Below are positions 8,124 through 16,508 of a stretch of 64,000 nt of DNA, piece after piece. The position numbers were made by a program, and so were the translations under genes. The stretch spans positions 62,001 through 126,000 of the forward strand of contig NZ_VEGI01000001.1 in the NCBI RefSeq assembly GCF_007679325.1, given 5' to 3'. This DNA is from Arthrobacter sp. U41 (GTDB lineage Bacteria > Actinomycetota > Actinomycetes > Actinomycetales > Micrococcaceae). Below the pieces are notes generated by a model. The model saw only the letters and a program-made list of their open reading frames with translations. It was not told the origin of the DNA and did no database searches. Every line of letters starts with the position of its first letter. The first letter of the stretch is position 1.

Positions 8124-8263
8124 GACTGATGGTACTACCGTGCCGCCAGTGCGCGCGGGGCCATGACCCGGGCCTTCCTGAGGACGCAGCTTTGCGCGCG
8201 GTGCGTGGCGCAAGGACCTTATGACCCTGTTGCACGCAATTTCACTGCCCTACGATCAAATAC

Positions 8264-10897
8264 GTGGGAGAGCCGCTAATTACTTCCGAACGGGTTCCTG
8301 GTCCGCTGTTTAAGATCCGGCCTCCTCTTCGCGGGCTGGGGGCGCTGGAACGTCCTCGGCTGGAAGACGCATTGACTGCGGCCGCCGACGCCCACCGCTT
8401 GACCCTCGTCGCCGCACCGGCCGGTTACGGCAAATCGACGCTGCTGGGCGACTGGGTCCGGAAGTGCGATCTGCCCTGTGCCTGGTTGTCGTTGGACCGC
8501 TTCGACACTCAACCGGCACGGCTGTTCCAAGGGGTCGTCGGGGCGATCCAGGCCGCTGCAGGGCCTTTTCCTTTACCTGGCACCGAAGCCGTGATGGCCC
8601 TGGACCAGAGTCTCGCCACGGACCGTGCAGCCTCCTACGACCTTCTGCTGGGAGCACTGGAGCAGCTGACAGAACCGATAGTGCTGGTCATTGATGACGT
8701 CCACCTGGCGGGGCCGGCGCTTGCCACGGGTATTGTCGGCGTGCTCTCCGCCTCAGCCCCGCCGGCATTGCGGCTGATCCTTTCGGGGCGTGGACATCCC
8801 TCCATCCAGTTGGAGCGTCTCAGATACGGGGAAGGGCTGGGCGAGATCGGTGCTGCCGAACTGGCCTTTACCCGTGACGAAGTGGCCCGGTTTGCCGAGT
8901 CGCTAGGGCAGGGTGCGGAACTCGACGCCGGATCACTCTGGACGCTGACCGGCGGGTGGCCGGTGGCCGTCCACGCGAGCCTCAGCGCCCTGGCGGAGGC
9001 CAGCCATGCGCCGGGCGGAATCACGAAAACCTTGCCCGCCCAACCCCCTCTTGCCGACTACATCGCGGAGGAAGTCCTGGGTCAGTTTGAGCCGTCACTG
9101 GTGGATTTCGTCCTGCGGGCCACCTCCTGCGACTGGCTGGGACGTCGACTCGCCATTGAGCTGCACGGCCGGCCCGACGGCGGCATCCTGCTTGAAACGT
9201 GCCTCCGCCACGGACTCTTCATCGAAGAGCACGCATACCGCGGCGGTGAATCCATGTACCGTTGGCACCCGCTATTCGCAGCCCAGTGCCGCCGGATATT
9301 GGAGCGGAGGGACCCGCTCCTCGCGGACCGGCTCCACCGCGTTGCCGCGCGCTATTACCAGGACACCGACGTCAGTGAATGCGTGGCCCGGGCCCTGCAG
9401 GCCCATGCCCCCCGGCTGGCTGTCCTGTCGCTCGGAGAGCACTGGCTGGAGTTCCTGCTCCGCAATGGCGCCCCCGCGCTCGAACAAGTGTGCCGGGATC
9501 TTCCGCACCCGTGGAACGACGACCCCGAGATGCTGATGATCGGCTCGGTCTGCCGCGCCATTGATGGTGACGTTGCTGCCGCCTCGGAACTCACCCGGCG
9601 TGCGCTGGCGCGGACATCAGTCCTGGATGACGCGCGCCGACGGAAGCTCGACCGGTGCCGTGCCCTCTTCGAACCTTTGCCGACCGGCCGCCGGTTCGAC
9701 GTGCGCACCCCCGACGCGGACGGCCGGGCGAAGGCGGACGCGGCAACGGAGGACTATCCTGCCACTTCCTCGGGCCTGTTCCTGCTGGCTCAGGCTGAGT
9801 TCAGATTGCATCGAGTGGGGGACCAGGCCGCCGTCCTGCTCCAATCATCCACCGGTGCGTCAAAAAACCTGGGGGAGATGGAAGTTTGCGCCGAAGCAGA
9901 ACTTGCTTTGGCGTTCGCGGCCGGAGGTGACCTTGCGGCCGCCGAGGATCATGCCACGCGGGCGTTGGAGCGGGCAGACGGGCTGGGTGGCGGTTCGCAG
10001 GAACAGATGGCGGCGGCCTGGCTGGCACGCGGAATAGTGTTCTACTGGCGGGATGAACTTAAGGGCGCCCGCGCCCATCTGGCAAAGGCCCAGCGGCTCG
10101 GCAGCACGTCTCCGCTTGGTCCGCTCATCGCTGTCTACAGGGTGCTGGTTGATTGCGCCACTGGTGATCAGGCCCATCTTGCCGAGTCCGGCGCAGCACT
10201 GGAGACCTTCCACGACCAGGGCCGCTACGGAGGGTCGTGGGACGCCTTTTACACAGTCGCCAGGGCGAAGGTCGCGGAAGCCGAGGGCGACTTGGATGGT
10301 GCCTTGACATTGGTTCGCCCTATGGGGGCCGGCGGGCACGCTCCTTTGGTGGACACGCTGCTCGCAGAGCTCCTGCGCCGGGGAGGAGAGGTGGGCACCG
10401 CCGAACGCTGCACCAAAGCACTTATCGATCGCCATCGCAACCGTTTCCTCGATACCAGCATGAGTCTGACGGAGGCTCTGCTGGCGCACAGGCACGGCGA
10501 CGACGCCCGAGTGCATGAGCGGATAGAACATGCGGTCCACCGGGCGGAGCCGCAATCGGTGGTGCGCTCCTTCACCGAGCGAAGGGAAGAACTCGCGGAA
10601 CTGCTGATTCAACACGCTGTCTGGGGAACCACCCATGAGTCGTTCGTCGCTGCCAGGATGGCACGGCATACGCAAGGTCCTCCGCACCTGCGGACGCGTT
10701 CCTACTGGACCCTCACCGACCGAGAGCGCGAGGTCCTGGCATACATGCGCTCTGTGATGACGGCGGCAGAAATTGCTGAGGCGCTGTTCATTTCGGTCAA
10801 CACCGTCAAAACGCATGAGCGGTCAATCTACCGCAAACTCGGTGCAGCAGGGCGGCGGGATGCCCTTAAGACGGCCGCCGAACGCGGAATCGTCTGA
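8264..10897 (+). CDS. MalT-like LuxR-family ATPase regulator
   Basis: The 877-residue protein has a P-loop (APAGYGKST, about 51-59) in a STAND/NACHT-type ATPase module. A long helical repeat region follows, and a C-terminal LuxR helix-turn-helix lies at about 812-877 (LTDREREVLAYM, AEALFISVNTVKTHERSIYRKL). This is the architecture of MalT and related large regulators, which bind ATP and an inducer before activating transcription. The inducer is unknown. The GTG at 8264 has a poor ribosome binding site, but the P-loop spacing supports it. Its position just before the lipoprotein/PLDc_N-SHOCT cassette makes that cassette a candidate target (inference). Confidence 0.85.
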   Translation: MGEPLITSERVPGPLFKIRPPLRGLGALERPRLEDALTAAADAHRLTLVAAPAGYGKSTLLGDWVRKCDLPCAWLSLDRFDTQPARLFQGVVGAIQAAAGPFPLPGTEAVMALDQSLATDRAASYDLLLGALEQLTEPIVLVIDDVHLAGPALATGIVGVLSASAPPALRLILSGRGHPSIQLERLRYGEGLGEIGAAELAFTRDEVARFAESLGQGAELDAGSLWTLTGGWPVAVHASLSALAEASHAPGGITKTLPAQPPLADYIAEEVLGQFEPSLVDFVLRATSCDWLGRRLAIELHGRPDGGILLETCLRHGLFIEEHAYRGGESMYRWHPLFAAQCRRILERRDPLLADRLHRVAARYYQDTDVSECVARALQAHAPRLAVLSLGEHWLEFLLRNGAPALEQVCRDLPHPWNDDPEMLMIGSVCRAIDGDVAAASELTRRALARTSVLDDARRRKLDRCRALFEPLPTGRRFDVRTPDADGRAKADAATEDYPATSSGLFLLAQAEFRLHRVGDQAAVLLQSSTGASKNLGEMEVCAEAELALAFAAGGDLAAAEDHATRALERADGLGGGSQEQMAAAWLARGIVFYWRDELKGARAHLAKAQRLGSTSPLGPLIAVYRVLVDCATGDQAHLAESGAALETFHDQGRYGGSWDAFYTVARAKVAEAEGDLDGALTLVRPMGAGGHAPLVDTLLAELLRRGGEVGTAERCTKALIDRHRNRFLDTSMSLTEALLAHRHGDDARVHERIEHAVHRAEPQSVVRSFTERREELAELLIQHAVWGTTHESFVAARMARHTQGPPHLRTRSYWTLTDREREVLAYMRSVMTAAEIAEALFISVNTVKTHERSIYRKLGAAGRRDALKTAAERGIV

Positions 10898-10935
10898 TCA
10901 GTTCTTAGCCGGGAACGTCACACGGCCCTGGGATT

Positions 10936-10952
10936 TCACCCGCCGCGGGTGA
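10936..10952. promoter_or_regulatory. Palindrome upstream of lipoprotein copy 2
   Basis: TCACCC and GGGTGA arms flank GCCGC. It is the twin of the element at 3392-3408 and lies about 86 bp before the lipoprotein start at 11038. Being upstream of both paralogous cassettes, it is a candidate operator or regulator site. Confidence 0.45.
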
Positions 10953-11037
10953 GGACGCCTCCTGGGTTGACGCACAAAATTGATATGACTGCCATTGGTC
11001 GCGCTGGGGACAATGCTTCCAGGAAAGGAACCTCCAA

Positions 11038-11463
11038 ATGTCAACGAAAGCACATCCGCTCCTCGCGGGATCCATCGCGCTCGGAGCAGCAGTCGCATTG
11101 CTGACCGGTTGCGGTAGTACGGACACTCCGCAGGAGAACGAGGCGCAGGTCTGCGTAGCTGCCAAGGCGTACGCGTCTGCCTTGACGAGTTTCAAGGACG
11201 CGCTAACCCCAACGTCCACGGTGGATCAGGTCCGTTCCGCAAGGGAAGAGGTTGCGAAGACCCATAACGAACTCCTCGAAGCGAGCGAGGACGTGGCCCA
11301 GGACCGGGTGGACGCCGTCAAGGAGGCTGAGCAGAGTCTTGACCGTGCCGTCAAGGACGTTCCCAATGACGCGACGCTGGCGGAGGCCCGGGCTTCCCTG
11401 CGGGAGGAGGCCGTGAAAGTCCAGGCGGCACTGAGCGACCTCGGGACCGCGGCCAGTTGCTAA
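11038..11463 (+). CDS. Secreted lipoprotein, helical (paralog of 2863-3303)
   Basis: The 141-residue precursor has a signal peptide and lipobox (LLTGC, Cys25). The alpha-helical mature part has cysteines near its start and at the very end (Cys39, Cys141), as in the paralog. Shared segments include the DVAQDRVDAVKEAE and VPNDATLAEARASLREEA regions. AGGAAAGGA precedes the ATG. The PLDc_N-SHOCT gene begins 92 bp downstream, matching the 97-bp gap in the other copy. Function is unknown. Helical lipoproteins of this size may line the outer membrane face (inference). Confidence 0.85.
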   Translation: MSTKAHPLLAGSIALGAAVALLTGCGSTDTPQENEAQVCVAAKAYASALTSFKDALTPTSTVDQVRSAREEVAKTHNELLEASEDVAQDRVDAVKEAEQSLDRAVKDVPNDATLAEARASLREEAVKVQAALSDLGTAASC

Positions 11464-11523
11464 AGCCACACCGTCCGGGGGATCATTTTCCCTCGATTTC
11501 TTCCAAGCCAAATCCCTATCGAT

Positions 11524-11555
11524 GCCGCATGAGTAGTTGAAAGCAGGGCAGACAA
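11524..11555 (+). promoter_or_regulatory. Conserved leader of PLDc_N-SHOCT paralog 4
   Basis: It reads GCCGCATGAGTAGTTGAAAG, then a CAGGGCAG ribosome binding site before the ATG at 11556. It aligns with the leaders at 14-42 and 2766-2795. Confidence 0.45.
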
Positions 11556-11942
11556 ATGAGTTTCTGGGAGAATTTTTGGGATATCTTCTGGTGGTTCTTT
11601 ACCGCGTGTGTTTTCTTTGCCTACCTGTTTGGGCTCTTTGCGATCATCGGTGACATTTTTCGCGATCACGGGCTGAGCGGCTGGTGGAAAGCCGTCTGGA
11701 TCTTCTTCCTGGCTTTCCTGCCGTTTGTCACCCTTTTGGTGTACCTGGCTGCCCGGGGCGATGGCATGGCTGAGCGTTCCGTGGAACGTGCCCGCCGGGA
11801 CCAGGACGAGGCCGACTCCTATATCCGCAGGGTCGCTACCCCGAGCCCCACAACAGAGATTTCCCAGGCCAAGGCGCTGTTGGACGCAGGAACCATCAGC
11901 GCCGAGGAGTTTGAAAGAATCAAGAGCCGGGTGCTGGTCTGA
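11556..11942 (+). CDS. PLDc_N-SHOCT small membrane protein (paralog 4)
   Basis: The 128-residue protein has the same layout as the other three paralogs: an aromatic start (MSFWENFWDIFWWF), two helices (about 13-33 and 43-66) and a SHOCT motif (TEISQAKALLDAGTISAEEF). It is closest to the copy at 2379-2765. It follows the lipoprotein at 11038-11463. A cardiolipin synthase, whose own N-terminus has the same two-helix PLDc_N fold, starts 67 bp downstream. Confidence 0.85.
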   Translation: MSFWENFWDIFWWFFTACVFFAYLFGLFAIIGDIFRDHGLSGWWKAVWIFFLAFLPFVTLLVYLAARGDGMAERSVERARRDQDEADSYIRRVATPSPTTEISQAKALLDAGTISAEEFERIKSRVLV

Positions 11943-12009
11943 AGCAGCTCGTGGCCCTCCCGACCCGTCGGACAGTCTTCGGTCCCGGCAGAAAAGTCAG
12001 CAGGTAGCC

Positions 12010-13482
12010 GTGCGCGAATTCCTCCAGGATCCTGAAGCCGTCGCTGCCCTCCTGCTGGGGGCCCACATCTTGGTCGTGGCGATAGCAGCTGTGCTGGTAT
12101 CGGTGAATCGTCCCCCGTCCTCGGCCATTGCCTGGGTGCTCGCCATAATCTTCATACCGGTGCTCGGTGCGATTGTGTTCTTTTTTGTCGGGTACTCAAA
12201 GTTGCCCAAGGTCCGCCGTGACAAGCAACAGCAGGTCAACGACCTGGTCCTGGCCAGAACCGCGGGCAGCACACTCATCAGTGAAGGCCGTGACTGGCCG
12301 GACTGGCTGCACTCGGCGGTGGCGCTGAACAACAACCTGGGGGCCCTGCCCATGGTGGAAGGCAACCGGGCCGAGCTCATGGATGACTATAACGGCACCT
12401 TCGATGCCATGATCAAGGACATCGATTCGGCCACCACGTATGTGCACGTGGAGTTCTACATCATGTCACTCGATGCGACCACCGCACCTTTCTTTCAGGC
12501 GCTGGCCCGGGCCACGGAACGGGGCGTCGCCGTCCGGGTGTTGTCCGATCACCTGGCCGGCCTCATCTTTCCGGGCCGGAAGGAAACCCTGAAATACCTT
12601 CAGGACATCGGCGCGGAGTATCACCCGATGCTGCCGGTGCGGCCGTGGCGGGGCGAATGGCAGAGGCCGGACCTCCGCAACCACCGCAAGATCGTCGTCG
12701 TCGATGGCCGCGTCGGATTCACTGGATCCCAGAACCTCATTGACGCCAGTTACAACAAGAAGGGAAACCTGAAACGCGGACTCAGGTGGCACGAGCTGAT
12801 GATGCGCATTGAAGGCCCCGTCGTTCGGGAGCTGGATGCGGTGTTTGCGACCGACTGGTACAGCGAAGCGGACGTCCTGCTGCCGCTGGCCGCCAGCTCC
12901 AGCGCCATTGCCGAGAGCCAAGGCTCTGCGCTGATTGACGCACAGGTCCTGCCCAGCGGCCCGAGCTTCGCCAATGACAACAACCTGAAGCTCTACGCAA
13001 CGCTCATCCACAAGGCCGAACGCCGGGTCAGTATTACCAGTCCCTACTTCGTGCCGGACGAATCCATCCTGATGGCCATCGTCACTGCCGCTGCGAGGGG
13101 TCTCGACGTCGAGCTCTTTGTGTCCGAAGTCGGCGACCAGAAGTTGGTCTACCACGCGCAGCGTTCCTACTACGAGGCCCTGCTCCGCGCCGGCGTCAGG
13201 ATCTACCTCTACCGGGCGCCCCAGGTCCTGCACTCAAAGCACTTCACCATTGATGAGGAGGTGGCGGTGATTGGGTCCAGCAACATGGATGTCCGCTCCT
13301 TCAGCCTCAACATGGAAGTATCCGTTTTGGTTCATGGACGCGGTTTCGTTGACTCGATTGGCGTGATCGAAGACCGGTACCGGGCGAACAGCTTCGAGCT
13401 GAGGCTCGAGGACTGGATGCGGCGGCCGGCGTCCCAGAAAGCCTTCGATAGCCTGGCGCGCCTGACCGCATCCCTTCAATAG
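12010..13482 (+). CDS. cls: Cardiolipin synthase (PLD superfamily)
   Basis: The 490-residue protein has two N-terminal helices (PLDc_N) and two HKD phosphodiesterase motifs: NHRKIVVVDGRVGFTGSQN at about 224-242 and LHSKHFTIDEEVAVIGSSN at about 407-425. This is the bacterial cardiolipin synthase layout, which joins two phosphatidylglycerols into cardiolipin at the membrane. I place the start at the GTG at 12010 because AGCAGGTA lies upstream and the two helices begin directly. Upstream codons lie inside the previous gene in another frame. Cotranscription with the PLDc_N-SHOCT gene is likely. Many actinobacteria make cardiolipin with a CDP-alcohol transferase instead, so this enzyme may be a second, conditional route (inference). 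Confidence 0.9.
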   Translation: MREFLQDPEAVAALLLGAHILVVAIAAVLVSVNRPPSSAIAWVLAIIFIPVLGAIVFFFVGYSKLPKVRRDKQQQVNDLVLARTAGSTLISEGRDWPDWLHSAVALNNNLGALPMVEGNRAELMDDYNGTFDAMIKDIDSATTYVHVEFYIMSLDATTAPFFQALARATERGVAVRVLSDHLAGLIFPGRKETLKYLQDIGAEYHPMLPVRPWRGEWQRPDLRNHRKIVVVDGRVGFTGSQNLIDASYNKKGNLKRGLRWHELMMRIEGPVVRELDAVFATDWYSEADVLLPLAASSSAIAESQGSALIDAQVLPSGPSFANDNNLKLYATLIHKAERRVSITSPYFVPDESILMAIVTAAARGLDVELFVSEVGDQKLVYHAQRSYYEALLRAGVRIYLYRAPQVLHSKHFTIDEEVAVIGSSNMDVRSFSLNMEVSVLVHGRGFVDSIGVIEDRYRANSFELRLEDWMRRPASQKAFDSLARLTASLQ

Positions 13483-13489
13483 GTGGCAG

Positions 13490-14185
13490 CTATTCGGCGG
13501 CGTCGGTGAGCAGCTGCCGGAACTCGGCTTCCGTGTTCAGGACCAGCTTCTTGCCGTTGAGGAAGAACGTGGGCGTGCCGGTGACGCCCAGTGCGGTGCC
13601 GTCCGCGGCGTCCCTGCGGATACGTTCCAGTGTGGCCTCGTCCGCGACGGCGGCGTCGTACTTGGCCAGATCCAGTCCCAGTTTTTGCGCGTAGCCCCGG
13701 AATACCGCAGCCTGGGAATCCTGCTTGCCGCCCCACTGGTCCTGGGTTTCGAAGAGCTTCGCTGCCATCTGCTGGTATTTGCCCTGCTGAGCGGAAGCTT
13801 CCACAGCCAGGGCCGCGGTACCCGAGTTCCGGTGCCCGGTCAGCGGGAAGTAGCGGTTTACGAAAGTGATCCGGTCGCCGTATTCCTGCTTCAGTTCCTC
13901 GACCAGCGGATGGGCGGCGCGGCAGGACTCGCATTCGAAGTCCAGGAACTCGACCAACTGTGCCTTCTCGACAGCGGGCGAGGTGAGCCGGTGGCTGTCC
14001 TCGCGGACAAGTTGCGCGGCGGCCGCTGCCTGCGGAGCCGCCGGGACGGGTTTGTTCATGCTGAAGACCGCATACCAGACGAGGCCGGCCGTGAGAATGG
14101 CCCCCATCAGGATCCAGAGAACCAGCCGTACCTTTTTGGCCGGGTCTTCCATGGCGGAGGCGGGGGACGCCGTCGTCTTCGTCAT
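13490..14185 (-). CDS. Membrane-anchored DsbA-like thioredoxin-fold protein
   Basis: The 231-residue protein has an N-terminal anchor helix (about 20-41), an alanine-rich linker and a DsbA/thioredoxin_4 domain. The active site is CESC (85-88) in FLDFECESC, and the cis-proline loop is TGTPTFF. It faces the outside of the membrane and probably oxidises or isomerises disulfides in exported proteins. The ATG at 14185 is preferred over the adjacent TTG. It lies 94 bp after the ynfA-like gene. The cysteine-bearing lipoproteins of this window are possible clients (inference). Confidence 0.85.
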   Translation of the reverse strand: MTKTTASPASAMEDPAKKVRLVLWILMGAILTAGLVWYAVFSMNKPVPAAPQAAAAAQLVREDSHRLTSPAVEKAQLVEFLDFECESCRAAHPLVEELKQEYGDRITFVNRYFPLTGHRNSGTAALAVEASAQQGKYQQMAAKLFETQDQWGGKQDSQAAVFRGYAQKLGLDLAKYDAAVADEATLERIRRDAADGTALGVTGTPTFFLNGKKLVLNTEAEFRQLLTDAAE

Positions 14186-14279
14186 CAAACTGCTTTCTGG
14201 TCGGGGTGGGGACGGGGGTTGGCCGGGGTGGGAGCCGGCAGGGAAAGGCGGATGGGTGCGCAGCAGATAAAGGTGAAGC

Positions 14280-14618
14280 TCAGCTGCCGCTGCGGGGAGC
14301 GAACATGATCACGGCCACGCCGAGCAGGCAGATCACGGAGCCCATGATGTCCCAGCGGTCGGGCCGGAACCCGTCGAAGATCATGCCCCACGCGAGTGAG
14401 CCGGCCACAAAGACCCCGCCATAGGCGGCGAGGATCCGCCCGAACTGCGCATCCGGCTGGAGGGTCGCCACGAAGCCGTACGCCCCCAGGGCCAGGACGC
14501 CGAGTCCAGCCCACCACCAGTCCTTGCCCTCACGGACCGATTGCCACACCAGCCAGGCTCCGCCTATTTCGGCCAACGCGGCGAGGGCGAACAGTACGAC
14601 CGATTTTGCAATAGTCAC
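14280..14618 (-). CDS. ynfA: YnfA family (UPF0060) membrane protein
   Basis: The 112-residue protein has four membrane helices with the UPF0060 signatures [38 protein letters not shown] and [14 protein letters not shown]. The family is related to small multidrug resistance transporters, and some members give efflux phenotypes. The start is a GTG at 14618. The length is normal for the family. Confidence 0.9.
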   Translation of the reverse strand: MTIAKSVVLFALAALAEIGGAWLVWQSVREGKDWWWAGLGVLALGAYGFVATLQPDAQFGRILAAYGGVFVAGSLAWGMIFDGFRPDRWDIMGSVICLLGVAVIMFAPRSGS

Positions 14619-14657
14619 GGACCCATCATTGCAGGCTTGGTACCGGCCAACAGAGCT

Positions 14658-14846
14658 TTACGCGTTCGGCCAGTTCCGGGAATCGTCGAGGCCGCACCCC
14701 TGGCGGCTGCATTGCCGGGCACTCACGCGCCAGTCGGGCTGATTGGAAGTGACCGAGCGTTCGTCCTTCCAAATCGGAATCACCCTGGCACCGCACTCCT
14801 GACAGGGCGGCTCCACATGTGCGCGCCGTTGCGCCTTGTTCATCAT
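14658..14846 (-). CDS. Small zinc-ribbon-like protein
   Basis: The protein of about 62 residues has paired cysteines CQECGAR and CSRQGC that could bind one metal, separated by about 30 residues with several tryptophans. It resembles short actinobacterial zinc-ribbon proteins of unknown function. GGGGGA directly precedes two consecutive ATG codons (14846, 14843), which sets the start. A palindrome lies 16 bp upstream of the start. Confidence 0.6.
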   Translation of the reverse strand: MMNKAQRRAHVEPPCQECGARVIPIWKDERSVTSNQPDWRVSARQCSRQGCGLDDSRNWPNA

Positions 14847-14861
14847 TTCCCCCAAGAAATT

Positions 14862-14890
14862 CTCGTTAGTCCAGCCTTAACTCTAACGAG
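14862..14890. promoter_or_regulatory. Inverted repeat, possible operator
   Basis: CTCGTTAG and CTAACGAG are perfect eight-base arms around 13 bases. The element lies just upstream of the minus-strand zinc-ribbon gene and within the region before the DUF4193 gene. It may be an operator for the former. Confidence 0.35.
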
Positions 14891-15048
14891 TGTACAAATA
14901 AAATCCAGCCCCGTCCTCCCCGGAATACGGCTGGAGACGGCGCGTTGCAGGCCGCCACCCTGTTCTGCCCTGCCCGAGAGGGAATACTGGAGCGGTCCTG
15001 TCTGTTGAGTATCTATCCAGGCAATCCGAGGAAGAGAGAAACACCCCC

Positions 15049-15351
15049 GTGGCAACCGATTACGATGAAGTACGCTCCGACGTCAAGGAATCGCAGGACA
15101 GGTCCCTCGAGGCACTGCAGTCCGCGAATGCCCCCGACGCCCGCAGCGTGGTGCGTGAGCTGGATGAAGCGGATTCGCTGGACGGAGCCTTGGTCCCGGG
15201 TGGAGAGATCGTCGCCGAGGAATTGACCGTCCAGGTCATTCCGCAGGCGGAGGATGAATTCACCTGTTACTCGTGTTTCCTGGTCCGGCACCGCTCCCAA
15301 ATTGCGCGCGAAAAGAACGGCCACCTCTATTGCGTTGAATGCGAAGGCTAA
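15049..15351 (+). CDS. DUF4193 protein (copy 1)
   Basis: The 100-residue protein starts MATDYDEVRSDV, has an acidic middle, and ends in a four-cysteine zinc ribbon: CYSC at about 72-75 and CVEC near the end, with the FLVRHRSQIA segment between. This is the actinobacteria-specific DUF4193 family, probably a small regulatory zinc protein; its function is not established. The start is a GTG with GAAGAGAGAAA upstream. A close paralog of identical length lies at 38541-38843. Confidence 0.85.
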   Translation: MATDYDEVRSDVKESQDRSLEALQSANAPDARSVVRELDEADSLDGALVPGGEIVAEELTVQVIPQAEDEFTCYSCFLVRHRSQIAREKNGHLYCVECEG

Positions 15352-15404
15352 ACTCCGCCCGGAAAGCCCGTTGACGCAACGACAGCGGGCACTACAATCG
15401 GCGC

Positions 15405-16424
15405 ATGACGGTACTGGACTGGCTGCTGGATTCTGATCCTTCCATCCGCTGGCAGGCGCTGCAGGATCTGGCCGGCGCCCCCGACGACGCCGTTGCTGCC
15501 GAGCGCGCACGGGTGGCCGCCGAGGGGTGGGGCGCCCGGCTGCTGGCGTTGCGCGGCGAGGACGGCCAGTGGGCCGGGGGAGCGTACTTCCCGGCGCAAG
15601 GCGGCGATCCCGACGTCGGAACTTCCGCGGGTGCTGAGGCTCCGGACCCACAGGGAGAACCTGCCGCGGATGACGGGTCCGATAACGGGAGCCAGCCGTG
15701 GACGGCCACCACGTACAGCCTCCTGCAGTTGCGTGATTTCGGCGTCGATCCGGCGATTGAGCAGATGCGCCGGACCGTGACGCTGGTGCGGGACCATTGC
15801 CGGTGGGAGGAAGGCGGGCAGCCCTATTTCAGCGGCGAAGTGGAGCCCTGCATCAACGGCATGACCGTTGGGCTTGGAGCTTACTTCGGTCAGGATGTCG
15901 ACGCCGTGGTCGCCCGGCTGGTCAGCGAGCAGCTCGACGACGGCGGGTGGAACTGCTGGGCAGAACACGGCGCAGTTGTTTCGTCGGTAGCGACAACCAT
16001 CAACGTGCTCGAAGGACTGCTGGCCCACGAACAGGCCACGGGCGGTTCGCCGGAATCCATTGAAGCGCGACGGCGGGGCGGGGAGTACCTGCTCGAACGG
16101 CGTTTATTCCGGCGCAAGAGCACCGGCGAAGTCATTGACCCGGCCTGGCTGGAGTTCTCATACCCCACCCGCTGGCACTACGACGTGCTCCGTGCCCTGG
16201 AGTACTTCAGGGCAGCCGGCGATCGGCCTGACCCGCGGATGGCTGAAGCCATCGCCCTGGTCCGGTCCAAACAGCAGCCTGACGGCACCTGGCTGCTGGA
16301 AAACACGCATCCCGGCCGGATCCACTTCGAGTTGGAGGACGGCGACGGCCGCCCCAGCCGGTGGAATACCCTGCGGGCGTTACGGGTACTGCACTGGTAC
16401 GGGGACGGCCAAGGCGGCAGCTAG
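15405..16424 (+). CDS. Squalene-cyclase/prenyltransferase-like alpha-toroid protein
   Basis: The 339-residue protein consists of helical repeats with the QDGxW-like and LxDLAG motifs of terpene cyclase/prenyltransferase toroids (GEDGQWAGGAYF, LDDGGWNCWAEHG, KQQPDGTWLLEN). The acidic DXDD motif of true squalene-hopene cyclases is not visible, and the protein is about half their length. It is more likely a non-catalytic relative or a distinct enzyme. It starts at an ATG 54 bp after DUF4193 and may be cotranscribed. Confidence 0.65.
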   Translation: MTVLDWLLDSDPSIRWQALQDLAGAPDDAVAAERARVAAEGWGARLLALRGEDGQWAGGAYFPAQGGDPDVGTSAGAEAPDPQGEPAADDGSDNGSQPWTATTYSLLQLRDFGVDPAIEQMRRTVTLVRDHCRWEEGGQPYFSGEVEPCINGMTVGLGAYFGQDVDAVVARLVSEQLDDGGWNCWAEHGAVVSSVATTINVLEGLLAHEQATGGSPESIEARRRGGEYLLERRLFRRKSTGEVIDPAWLEFSYPTRWHYDVLRALEYFRAAGDRPDPRMAEAIALVRSKQQPDGTWLLENTHPGRIHFELEDGDGRPSRWNTLRALRVLHWYGDGQGGS

Positions 16425-16508
16425 CAAATGTGCCGTCCGCTGGAAAAACGACAGGGCGTCACAAGACAAGGCCGGTAAACCCTGGGTAAAAGCTGTGCAC
16501 CGCCGTGC

